DNA of 5,556 nucleotides, taken from positions 1 through 5,556 of the forward strand of contig DCVX01000038.1 of assembly GCA_002328805.1 (NCBI GenBank). Direction: 5' to 3'. Of the stretch, positions 1-5,070 are shown one piece after another. Each line of letters opens with the position of its first letter. Position 1 is the stretch's first letter. Below the pieces are notes generated by a model. The model was not told where the DNA came from. It made no database searches and saw nothing but the letters and a program-made list of their open reading frames with translations. The DNA is from Candidatus Dojkabacteria bacterium UBA2177. GTDB lineage: Bacteria > Patescibacteriota > Dojkabacteria > SC72. The translations under genes were made by a program, and so were the position numbers.

Positions 1-120
1 CTGTCTTTGTATAAAAAGGCCTCTAATAATGTATTCTACAAGGATATCTGGGAAGCTATAAATAGGCGGAGGATTGAGTTTAAAACCAAAAAAGATATAG
101 ATCTGTTTGTTAAACTGTAA
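1..120 (+). CDS. C-terminal end of an unidentified protein (5' partial)
   Basis: Reading frame 1 is open from the first base to a TAA at 118-120 and gives 39 residues ending in DIDLFVKL. The piece is charged and lysine-rich (for example INRRRIEFKTKKDID), with no membrane segment, so it looks like the soluble tail of a larger protein. No family can be recognised from so short a piece. The frame is probably real because it runs unbroken to the edge and its stop abuts a hairpin, but a chance 39-codon frame in AT-rich DNA cannot be excluded. Its stop codon overlaps the A-run that serves as the U-tract of a leftward terminator. Confidence 0.55.
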   Translation: MSLYKKASNNVFYKDIWEAINRRRIEFKTKKDIDLFVKL

Positions 121-148
121 AAAAGAGGAGCCGACCTAGTCGACTCCT
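119..148 (-). terminator. Strong intrinsic terminator acting on leftward transcription
   Basis: The arms 126-135 (AGGAGCCGAC) and 139-148 (GTCGACTCCT) form a 10-bp stem with a 3-nt loop. The single imperfect pair is C-A on the plus strand but becomes a G-U wobble in the minus-strand RNA. Read leftward, the stem is followed by C and then six T (complement of 119-124), the classic Rho-independent layout. Read rightward there is no U-run after the stem, so it should work poorly for the gene ending at 120. The stem is GC-rich in very AT-rich surroundings, which favours a selected structure. Confidence 0.75.
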
Positions 149-160
149 ACATCTATATAC

Positions 161-188
161 ATTATATAATATTATATACAAAAATCAA
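161..188 (-). promoter_or_regulatory. Possible leftward sigma70-type promoter
   Basis: On the minus strand TTGATT (188-183) is followed after 16 bp by a perfect TATAAT (166-161). Transcription would start near 154 and reach the terminator U-tract at 124-119, giving an RNA of only about 35 nt. The -35 matches four of six consensus bases, and TATAAT is common in such AT-rich DNA, so the call is weak. The close pairing with a strong terminator is the reason for listing it. Confidence 0.25.
163..178. repeat. 16-bp perfect AT palindrome
   Basis: TATATAATATTATATA is its own reverse complement. It contains TATAAT-like boxes on both strands and is bordered by two direct copies of TATATAC (154-160 and 173-179). 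It could be an easily melted promoter core or a protein-binding site. In DNA this AT-rich a chance palindrome is also plausible. Confidence 0.5.
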
Positions 189-218
189 CTAATATTTACT
201 ATAAGAGATAGATATAAA

Positions 219-293
219 ATGGATAACAAACAATGGTATTCACAATTAAACAAATCTAAGTAGTCACCTTCCTTCTTTACACATATTGTATAA
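219..293 (+). pseudogene. Possible remnant of the start of a TspO/MBR-like gene
   Basis: An ATG at 219 gives a 14-codon frame, MDNKQWYSQLNKSK, stopped by TAG at 261-263. The same frame then continues with SPSFFTHIV to a TAA at 291-293. Together this resembles the conserved beginning of TspO/MBR proteins (a W-Y-x-x-L-x-K-S start, then S/T-P-P, aromatic residues and I-V-W), with the two stops where a hydrophobic residue and the Trp would sit and one proline missing. Beyond 293 no clear TspO sequence can be followed, and no transmembrane helices remain. The resemblance is by memory over about 24 residues, so chance is a real alternative. A 14-residue peptide gene is also possible, but there is only a weak purine stretch upstream. 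Confidence 0.22.
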
Positions 294-313
294 TTAACTT
301 AATTCATTCCTAA
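285..313 (-). promoter_or_regulatory. Possible divergent leftward promoter
   Basis: On the minus strand TTAGGA (313-308) and TACAAT (290-285) are separated by 17 bp. The -10 matches five of six consensus bases and the -35 is poor. If real, its transcript would start near 278 and run about 160 nt to the terminator at 119-148, producing a small RNA with no recognisable gene in it. The evidence is positional and the boxes are weak. Confidence 0.2.
289..294 (+). promoter_or_regulatory. Candidate -10 box for the rightward membrane-protein gene
   Basis: A perfect TATAAT lies 39 bp before the ATG at 333, in the right place for a promoter with a transcript start near 301. No good -35 lies 16-18 bp upstream. 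TTTACA at 276-281 sits too close for this box but could pair with CTTAAT at 298-303. The box overlaps a minus-strand TACAAT (290-285), so the site may fire both ways. Confidence 0.3.
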
Positions 314-332
314 TTCTACTGCCTAAATAAAA

Positions 333-806
333 ATGAAATTCCCAAAAGAAATAAATCTCGATTTTTTGCTAATAAAGATCCTAAAAAGCCATTACTGCAA
401 AGTTGTCTTCCTACTATCCTTAGTACTAAGTTACTTCCTAGTACCCAAACATTTAGTAGGTTTTTGGTGGAATCTAATAATAATTATCTTTATGTTAGTC
501 TTTTCTCTCAATATGACTTGCATGGTAAGAAACATTAAGGAGAGAATAAAGACAGCTAAAACTACTACTAACTCTGTTATTAACCTAATTGCTAGTGGTT
601 TAGGTATAATGACACTTCAAGTATGTGGAACTTCCGGTTATTTATGTTCTGCTGGTATTTTAATGGGACTACTCTCTTCTGTATTACCTCACTTCTTGTT
701 AGATTTTCTAAAGGAATACAGTTTGTATATTATTCTTGCAACAATATTATTCCAAATAATATCTTTGAGAAATATGAAGTGTTTTAAAAAGATAGCCTCT
801 TTTTAA
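333..806 (+). CDS. Unrecognised four-helix membrane protein with a buried cysteine pair
   Basis: The 157-residue protein has four hydrophobic stretches at about residues 23-37, 43-63, 82-118 (long, with a glycine-rich first half) and 129-145. A basic loop (RNIKERIKTAK, 66-76) between helices 2 and 3 suggests a cytoplasmic face. The third stretch holds C98-GTSGYL-C105 followed by a small-residue run and a proline (P119). Cys pairs in such positions occur in membrane proteins handling metals or thiols, but no family can be named with confidence. The ATG at 333 is the first possible start because TAA precedes it in frame at 324-326. No Shine-Dalgarno is visible. It is the only complete rightward gene and stands convergent to the leftward block. 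The neighbouring redox genes make a thiol-related role thinkable, but that is inference only. Confidence 0.8.
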   Translation: MKFPKEINLDFLLIKILKSHYCKVVFLLSLVLSYFLVPKHLVGFWWNLIIIIFMLVFSLNMTCMVRNIKERIKTAKTTTNSVINLIASGLGIMTLQVCGTSGYLCSAGILMGLLSSVLPHFLLDFLKEYSLYIILATILFQIISLRNMKCFKKIASF

Positions 807-813
807 AAATTTT
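782..813 (+). terminator. Weak AT-rich terminator candidate for the membrane-protein gene
   Basis: TTTTAAAAAG (782-791) and CTTTTTAAAA (799-808) are a perfect 10-bp inverted repeat around a 7-nt loop, spanning the stop codon at 804-806. TTTT at 810-813 follows. The stem has a single G-C pair, so it would be unstable and termination may be inefficient. No T-run follows it in the leftward direction, so it should not stop the opposing transcript. Confidence 0.35.
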
Positions 814-834
814 AACTTTGCAGATACCGCAAGA

Positions 835-1212
835 TTACAAACCTACATCCGTAGCATCCAAATTAAAGTCGGCATCGAGATTATCCAGTTCCTCTAGCTG
901 AGCATCTAACTCTTCTATAGTGGTTTCTACATCCTCTGTAGAAACTGGCTCAGAATCTAAAAAATCCTCTGGTAAGTCAGTCACCTCTTCGTCAATATCC
1001 TCTGTTTTGGTCAGATATGTATCATTGGAAATAATTACTTCATCAATATATGAACGAAGATTGTCCTTCCTTATAACAAAGGAATAAACAGCTGCGATTC
1101 CACCTACCAGAAGAATACCTAGGATTATTAAGACAATTGGTTTCCTTGTTTTCTTAGGAATATCTTCTACCCCTTCGTTCACTTGTTTGTTTAAATCTTC
1201 CATTGTAATCAT
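835..1212 (-). CDS. Small single-pass membrane protein with a long acidic tail
   Basis: The 125-residue protein has a short N-terminal part (1-24) with a basic patch KKTRK just before one membrane helix (about 25-46, rich in Ile, Leu and Gly). A strongly acidic tail of about 75 residues follows. By the positive-inside rule the tail should face outward. It ends in leucine/acid repeats (EELDAQLEELDNLDADF), possibly amphipathic helix or calcium-binding-like disorder, and contains no cysteine. The family is not named; short proteins with LD-rich acidic tails are, from memory, common in Patescibacteria. The gene starts 11 bp after the preceding gene's stop, so the two are almost surely co-transcribed and may act together at the cell surface. 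The start is unsure: M4 (base 1203) is an equally good ATG, and neither has a Shine-Dalgarno. Confidence 0.85.
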   Translation of the reverse strand: MITMEDLNKQVNEGVEDIPKKTRKPIVLIILGILLVGGIAAVYSFVIRKDNLRSYIDEVIISNDTYLTKTEDIDEEVTDLPEDFLDSEPVSTEDVETTIEELDAQLEELDNLDADFNLDATDVGL

Positions 1213-1223
1213 TTATTAATAAC

Positions 1224-1787
1224 TTATTCAGCAATTTCCTCTCTTAGATTCAAGATGTCCTGCCTTAGAGTCTCCTGGGCATATGTCCTTAATTCAAGCA
1301 TCTCGTTCTTACAACTCATTAACTGAGTCCTTGCTGAATTAAATTGCTGTGTAGCATCTACATCACTATTACCACATACTCCCTGCTTGGAATTATCTAG
1401 ACCCGTTCTGAATTCATTATAGTATCTATTAGAGTTTTGAATCATCTCATTATACTGAGCAAGATGTTCCTCTAACTCTGTAGTATCATAACCCTCATTC
1501 TTTAATCTGAGAACCAACTCATCTATATTCTGATATATGTTCTGAAATGCATTCATATATCTTTCTTTATTTGCATCATACCTAGAAGTCACAGAAGACA
1601 TTCTCCTTGTAACATTCTCACATTTCTGGCTTTCCCTAGCATTACCCTGTTCTTCATCGTCAGAGTCCTGTTGTATAACGGGCTTCGCATCGGGCGAACC
1701 AGCATCATCATTACCAGACTGAGCTAAAACAAGGAATGGAGAGATAAAGAAAAATATCCCTATTAAAAGTAAAACTCTCTTTTTCAT
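1224..1787 (-). CDS. Secreted coiled-coil protein with three cysteines
   Basis: The 187-residue protein begins with a clear Sec signal peptide: MKKR, a hydrophobic core to about residue 21 and a likely cleavage after VLA (22/23). There is no lipobox. An acidic, low-complexity linker (23-55) follows, then a mostly helical region with heptad-like spacing (about 57-135 and 145-187). Cysteines are C56, C138 (in VCGNSD) and C159. The layout (KCEN start, long helix, CGNS, second helix ending in DILNLREE) matches a recurrent uncharacterised secreted family remembered from Patescibacteria; no function is established. A promoter-like site with perfect TTGACA lies just upstream, and the acidic-tailed membrane protein follows after 11 bp. 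The adjacent MacB-like transporter could export or position it, and the upstream redox genes could keep its cysteines reduced; both are inference. Confidence 0.88.
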   Translation of the reverse strand: MKKRVLLLIGIFFFISPFLVLAQSGNDDAGSPDAKPVIQQDSDDEEQGNARESQKCENVTRRMSSVTSRYDANKERYMNAFQNIYQNIDELVLRLKNEGYDTTELEEHLAQYNEMIQNSNRYYNEFRTGLDNSKQGVCGNSDVDATQQFNSARTQLMSCKNEMLELRTYAQETLRQDILNLREEIAE

Positions 1788-1820
1788 ATTTAAAAAAGAT
1801 TAAGTTAGATAACTAGCTAC

Positions 1821-1849
1821 AATTTATCCGCATTAAGATTTAATGTCAA
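1821..1849 (-). promoter_or_regulatory. Promoter of the secreted-protein gene pair
   Basis: On the minus strand a perfect TTGACA (1849-1844) is followed after exactly 17 bp by TAAATT (1826-1821), which matches four of six -10 bases. The transcript would start near 1814, 27 nt before the ATG at 1787. Directly upstream of the -35 is the AT-rich near-palindrome GAATTAAAATTC (1862-1851), which could act as an UP element or a binding site. The site lies in the 84-bp gap after the permease stop. The gene lacks a Shine-Dalgarno. Confidence 0.6.
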
Positions 1850-1871
1850 GGAATTTTAATTCTAATCAAGA

Positions 1872-3155
1872 TTACTCATATCTTAAAGCTTTAACTGGAT
1901 CTAACCTTGCAGCCTTCATAGCAGGATATATTCCAGCTAAAATTCCGACAAGGATACTACCAAGGGTTATATATATGGCATTAACAGATTGAAAATGGAA
2001 AAATTTTTCTATAGCTGTAAAACCCTGTTCCTGAAGTAAATCTACTAAGAACGGATCTGCCAATTGCATCAAACCGAAAGTAACACCCAACCCCACAACC
2101 CCACCTATAAGACCAATTAAACCAGACTGAATTAAGAAAATTATTAAAACCTGCCTATTAGAAGCACCTATTGCCTTAATAATACCTATCTCCTTAGTCT
2201 GCTCGTAGATACTCATTATCATGGTATTTATTATCCCTATCGAAGCCACTAATGCAGATATTGAACCAAAAACAATAAGAGCTATTGTCAACCCACTAGT
2301 AAGTGTAGATATGAAATCAGTAATGGTCTTCGTCGAAATAACATTAAGCCCTAACTTTTCTGTCATATATTCCTCAACATCCGTGGTTTTACCCTCCTGA
2401 GTCCTTACAAGTAACTGAGAATAACCAATAAGTTCAATATATTCATCCTTATCCTCAAATCCGCCCGCCTCGACAAGAATATCTAGAGCCCTAGAGGTAT
2501 TTATCCAGAAAGATTCTCCAGCAGTATCTACAACACCCTGAACTATAAATTCATACTCCCTATCTATCCCACCCCTACTAGACGATGCAATAAAAGCAGG
2601 AGTTGAAGAACTCTTAAGAATAATCTTCTTTCCTAAAATCTCCTCATTTGACATCTCAAAATATGAGGGAACATAATCACTCACAAAAATCCCCGTATCT
2701 TCAAGAACTACTTCATCTCCAATGAATGAGCCAAACATCTCATCATCCCCTACAATATCCATAGCCTGAACAAAAGAACTTGGGTATGCAACATCATCTC
2801 CCTCTAGATAAACCTCAAAACCAGTTAACACAAACATCGGATGTACATCCACTACCCCATCTATCTCTTCTATCTTAGTTTTTATTTCATCATTAATTAT
2901 TACCTCCTCTTTCTGCTCCTGGGCATCTTTTGTAGGTGCAGATTGAGATGCACCAAACCCTCTCACCTCCTGAGACGACACATAAAGGTCTGTAGGTTTA
3001 AAAACAGCATTGAATTGGGTAAGTATTGCTGTCTCTAAATCTGTCATTCCAAAAAGAATAAAGGTCATAAGCATCACAGCAATTGTGATACCCAAACTTG
3101 TAAGCATAGTCCTTAACTTCCTTCTTGTTACCAAATCTAATGCATATTTAAACAT
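1872..3155 (-). CDS. FtsX/MacB-type ABC transporter permease
   Basis: The 427-residue protein has the four-helix MacB fold: helix 1 at about 17-38, a large extracytoplasmic domain (about 39-280), then helices at about 288-312, 336-363 and 391-411. The loop after helix 2 carries the coupling motif EQTKEIGIIKAIGAS (318-332), which contacts the ATPase. The end, YPAMKAARLDPVKALRYE (410-427), is the family's signature C-terminus. Such transporters pull on or expel extracytoplasmic substrates (lipoproteins, peptides, toxins) by mechanotransmission; the substrate here is unknown. The outer domain has a Ser/Gln/Glu-rich low-complexity part near residues 60-85. The ATG overlaps the end of the ATPase gene by 8 bp (ATGTTTAA), implying translational coupling, and no strong Shine-Dalgarno is seen. 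Length is normal for the family. Confidence 0.95.
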   Translation of the reverse strand: MFKYALDLVTRRKLRTMLTSLGITIAVMLMTFILFGMTDLETAILTQFNAVFKPTDLYVSSQEVRGFGASQSAPTKDAQEQKEEVIINDEIKTKIEEIDGVVDVHPMFVLTGFEVYLEGDDVAYPSSFVQAMDIVGDDEMFGSFIGDEVVLEDTGIFVSDYVPSYFEMSNEEILGKKIILKSSSTPAFIASSSRGGIDREYEFIVQGVVDTAGESFWINTSRALDILVEAGGFEDKDEYIELIGYSQLLVRTQEGKTTDVEEYMTEKLGLNVISTKTITDFISTLTSGLTIALIVFGSISALVASIGIINTMIMSIYEQTKEIGIIKAIGASNRQVLIIFLIQSGLIGLIGGVVGLGVTFGLMQLADPFLVDLLQEQGFTAIEKFFHFQSVNAIYITLGSILVGILAGIYPAMKAARLDPVKALRYE

Positions 3156-3810
3156 TCTTACCGTCTACTAAAGTAATAATTCTTTCAGTTTTCTTTGCTA
3201 TCTTCTGGTCATGTGTTACCAATATAATTGTTAGCTCTTCCTTCTTGTTAAGATCCTCCAAAAGCGAAATTATTGAATCCCCTGTCTTACTATCTAGATT
3301 CCCTGTCGGTTCATCTGCAAGGACTATTTTAGGAGAATCTATTAACGCCCTACCAATAGCAACCCTCTGGGCTTGTCCTCCTGACAATTCCTTAGGAAGA
3401 TGCTTTCTCCTATCCTCCAACCCTACCATCTTAAGAATATATTCCAATCTTTGGTTAACATCCTCACCTTTTCTTTTAGAAAATTTGTATGGAAGTAATA
3501 TATTCTCTTCAACATTAAGGGAAGGTATTAGATGAAACTGCTGAAATATTGTTCCGACTATATATCTTCTGTAAAAGTTGGGGTCAGACCCCTTAATATT
3601 CTCTCCGTCCACAATTACATCCCCTGTATATTCCCAATCCAAACCTCCTAATATATTAAGAAGTGTGGATTTCCCAGAACCGGAGCTTCCTACGACAGAA
3701 ATAAATTCTCCTTTATCTACACTGAAGGAAACTCCCCTTAAGGCCTCTACTGAGACATCCTTGCTCATTACATATGCTCTTTTTAGATCTTTTATTTCTA
3801 TGTATGCCAT
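3148..3810 (-). CDS. MacB/LolD-type ABC transporter ATPase
   Basis: The 220-residue protein is a complete nucleotide-binding domain. It has Walker A GSSGSGKST (41-49), a Q-loop in FQQFHLIPSLNV (Q90), signature LSGGQ (142-146), Walker B IVLADEP (162-168, catalytic E167), D-loop NLDS (171-174) and switch histidine H200 in VTHD. The run LADEPTGNLDS and the early EALRGVSF segment are typical of the LolD/MacB/FtsE branch rather than importers. It hydrolyses ATP on the cytoplasmic face to drive the permease encoded immediately after it, with which it overlaps by 8 bp. No key residue is missing. It lies 85 bp after the reductase gene and has its own promoter-like site, so it probably forms a separate transcription unit. 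The start at 3810 fits the family's N-terminus; the upstream purines (GTAGAAAAT) make only a weak ribosome site. Confidence 0.97.
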   Translation of the reverse strand: MAYIEIKDLKRAYVMSKDVSVEALRGVSFSVDKGEFISVVGSSGSGKSTLLNILGGLDWEYTGDVIVDGENIKGSDPNFYRRYIVGTIFQQFHLIPSLNVEENILLPYKFSKRKGEDVNQRLEYILKMVGLEDRRKHLPKELSGGQAQRVAIGRALIDSPKIVLADEPTGNLDSKTGDSIISLLEDLNKKEELTIILVTHDQKIAKKTERIITLVDGKNV

Positions 3811-3835
3811 ATTTTCTACTGCAAATTATTGCAAA

Positions 3836-3870
3836 ACAGTCTTCAGGATATATTAAACAAAAATGACTGT
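3836..3870. repeat. Inverted repeat bracketing the ABC promoter
   Basis: ACAGTC (3836-3841) and GACTGT (3865-3870) are perfect 6-bp inverted arms with centres about 29 bp apart, close to three helical turns. One arm overlaps the -35 box and the other the expected transcript start, as expected of a two-site operator. Just downstream is a second small dyad, TGCAA-ATTA-TTGCA (3820-3833). Arms this short can arise by chance. Confidence 0.3.
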
Positions 3871-3873
3871 CAA
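3845..3873 (-). promoter_or_regulatory. Promoter of the ABC transporter genes
   Basis: On the minus strand a perfect TTGACA (3873-3868) is followed after 17 bp by TATCCT (3850-3845), with an overlapping alternative TATATC (3852-3847) at 15 bp. Each matches four of six -10 bases. The transcript would start near 3838, about 28 nt before the ATG at 3810. The site fills the 85-bp gap after the reductase gene, where no convincing terminator is seen, so read-through from the redox genes is also possible. Confidence 0.55.
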
Positions 3874-3895
3874 CACAAAAAGCTCAATGTATGCC

Positions 3896-4792
3896 CTATG
3901 ATAAATGTCTATAAGCGCAAAGTGCTGCTATTGCACCCTGTCCTGTTGCAATCACAATTTGTTTATCTTTAAAGTCAACAACATCTCCTGCAGCAAATAT
4001 CCCCTTAACACTTGTTTCAAAAGTTTTAGGATCTACAACAATTTCTCCTTTGTCATTTAAATCAACAACCCCTTTTACAAAATCTGTGTTTGGTTTACTA
4101 CCTATCTCAATAAAACAACCATCTACTTCAAGTGTCTCCTCCTTACCATCCTTCATATAAACAACACCTTCCAATTCTTCCCCACCCTTAAATTCGGTTA
4201 TTTCACAAGCAGTAATAATCTTACCACCCTCTTTCTGTAATCTCTCAACAAGAACCTCATCTGCACTTAAACTCTCTTCACACTCTAAAAGATATACCCT
4301 TTTTGCAAAACGAGTAAGCTCTACAGCAGCTTCTACACCAGCATTACCTCCACCAACTACAGCAACATTCTTTCCTTCAAAAGAAGATTCGTCACAAGTT
4401 ATACAGTAAGAAATACCCTTTCCAAGGAATTTCTCCTCATTAGGAACTCCTAATTTCTTGGTCTTTGCTCCAGAGCAGATTATTAAGGCACGAGCTTCAT
4501 ACTCTCCCTCATCTGTTATTACAGAAAAGAAGTCTTTCTTTTTTACTACCTCTACAACCTCTTCAAATTCATTTATCTCTATGTCAAAACTTTCTAGGTG
4601 AGATTTAAAACCCTTTGCTAAATCTAAACCTTTTACTCTTTCAAACCCAGGATAATTCTCTACCCAAGCAGAATGACCTATCTGGCCTGTAAAATCTTTT
4701 GCAATTAGTAATGTGTCTAGTTTCTTTCTTGCAGAATATATACCAGCACTACAGCCTGCTGGACCACCACCTATGATTATTAAATCTCTCAT
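3896..4792 (-). CDS. trxB: Thioredoxin reductase-like FAD/NAD(P)H disulfide reductase
   Basis: The 298-residue flavoprotein has FAD-binding GGGPAG (8-13), redox-active CITC (130-133), a second dinucleotide motif GGGNAGVEAA (147-156) and the FAD-contacting FAAGD (266-270). This is the full order and about the length of low-molecular-weight thioredoxin reductases. It would move electrons from a nicotinamide cofactor through FAD and CITC to a small redoxin, most likely the glutaredoxin encoded 2 bp upstream. The HRRxxxR element that binds the NADPH 2'-phosphate in E. coli TrxB is absent. Instead YLLECEESLSADEVL (167-181) follows the second nucleotide strand, resembling the NADH-using AhpF. The C-terminal KQIVIATGQGA (277-287) is also AhpF-like. 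NADH use is inferred, not shown. An AGGA lies 8 nt before the ATG, one of the few visible ribosome sites here. Confidence 0.93.
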   Translation of the reverse strand: MRDLIIIGGGPAGCSAGIYSARKKLDTLLIAKDFTGQIGHSAWVENYPGFERVKGLDLAKGFKSHLESFDIEINEFEEVVEVVKKKDFFSVITDEGEYEARALIICSGAKTKKLGVPNEEKFLGKGISYCITCDESSFEGKNVAVVGGGNAGVEAAVELTRFAKRVYLLECEESLSADEVLVERLQKEGGKIITACEITEFKGGEELEGVVYMKDGKEETLEVDGCFIEIGSKPNTDFVKGVVDLNDKGEIVVDPKTFETSVKGIFAAGDVVDFKDKQIVIATGQGAIAALCAYRHLS

Positions 4793-4794
4793 AC

Positions 4795-5031
4795 TTAAAT
4801 TCCTAAAACTTCTTTAAATTTCTCCTTGTCCCAACCCACTATTATCTCCTCCTCTATAACTGTAACAGGAACATTCTTTTGACCAGAAAATTGAACCATT
4901 CTGTCGTAAGCCTGTTCATCTTCATAAATATTTATCTCCTCATACTCTATACCGTTCTTTTCAAGGTAACTCTTAACGGTATAACAATATGCACAATCTG
5001 GAGATGAATAAACTATTACTTTTTTGTCCAT
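4795..5031 (-). CDS. Glutaredoxin-like protein (YruB/NrdH type)
   Basis: The 78-residue protein is a minimal thioredoxin fold: a first strand KKVIVYSS, the active site C13-A-Y-C16 after P11, the cis-proline in VPVT (P55) and a C-terminal GWD (66-68), where related proteins have GFD. Both catalytic cysteines are present, so dithiol exchange is expected. The length and the GWDKEKFKEVL end fit the YruB-type family. No ribonucleotide reductase is nearby, so a job as electron donor to that enzyme is not indicated. Its place between a membrane thiol carrier (30 bp upstream) and a reductase (2 bp downstream) suggests it shuttles electrons between them in the cytoplasm. The start codon lies at the edge of a nested hairpin (5031-5070), with a TAGG ribosome site in its loop. 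Confidence 0.93.
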   Translation of the reverse strand: MDKKVIVYSSPDCAYCYTVKSYLEKNGIEYEEINIYEDEQAYDRMVQFSGQKNVPVTVIEEEIIVGWDKEKFKEVLGI

Positions 5032-5070
5032 TTGGTTAACCTACTCAATTTATTTAATTGCCTAACCAAA
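5031..5070 (-). promoter_or_regulatory. Nested hairpin over the glutaredoxin start
   Basis: The outer arms TTTGGTTA and TAACCAAA (5031-5038 and 5063-5070) are a perfect 8-bp inverted repeat. Inside is a second dyad, CAATT-5 nt-AATTG (5046-5050 and 5056-5060). In the minus-strand RNA the first outer arm is the last two codons and most of the stop of the DsbD-like gene. The second outer arm ends on the A of the glutaredoxin ATG, and the weak ribosome site TAGG lies in the internal bulge. Ribosomes finishing the upstream gene would open the stem, so translational coupling is the likely purpose. Confidence 0.45.

Noticed and set aside
121..332. CRISPR array, tRNA or mobile-element end in the intergenic region
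   Set aside because: No regularly spaced repeat, cloverleaf or paired terminal repeats with a transposase were found there.
1851..1874. Small dyads GAATT-TT-AATTC and TAATC-AA-GATTA after the permease as a terminator
   Set aside because: Each stem is only 5 bp and AT-rich, with no T-run following in the leftward direction; a promoter-flanking role is more likely for the first.
2841..3038. Open frame of 65 codons on the plus strand
   Set aside because: It lies wholly inside the permease gene on the opposite strand; its tyrosine-rich sequence is the shadow of acidic codons and has no family features.
3245..3856. Two plus-strand open frames of 96 and 92 codons
   Set aside because: Both lie opposite the ATPase gene, whose motifs are complete; their serine/proline-rich sequence is typical of antisense reading.
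3874..3895. Terminator after the reductase gene
   Set aside because: There is a T-run on the minus strand (3881-3877) but no stable stem before it.
4795..5031. Glutaredoxin as NrdH, electron donor for ribonucleotide reductase
   Set aside because: No ribonucleotide reductase gene is in the window and the neighbours are a membrane thiol carrier and a reductase; the size alone does not separate NrdH from YruB-type proteins.
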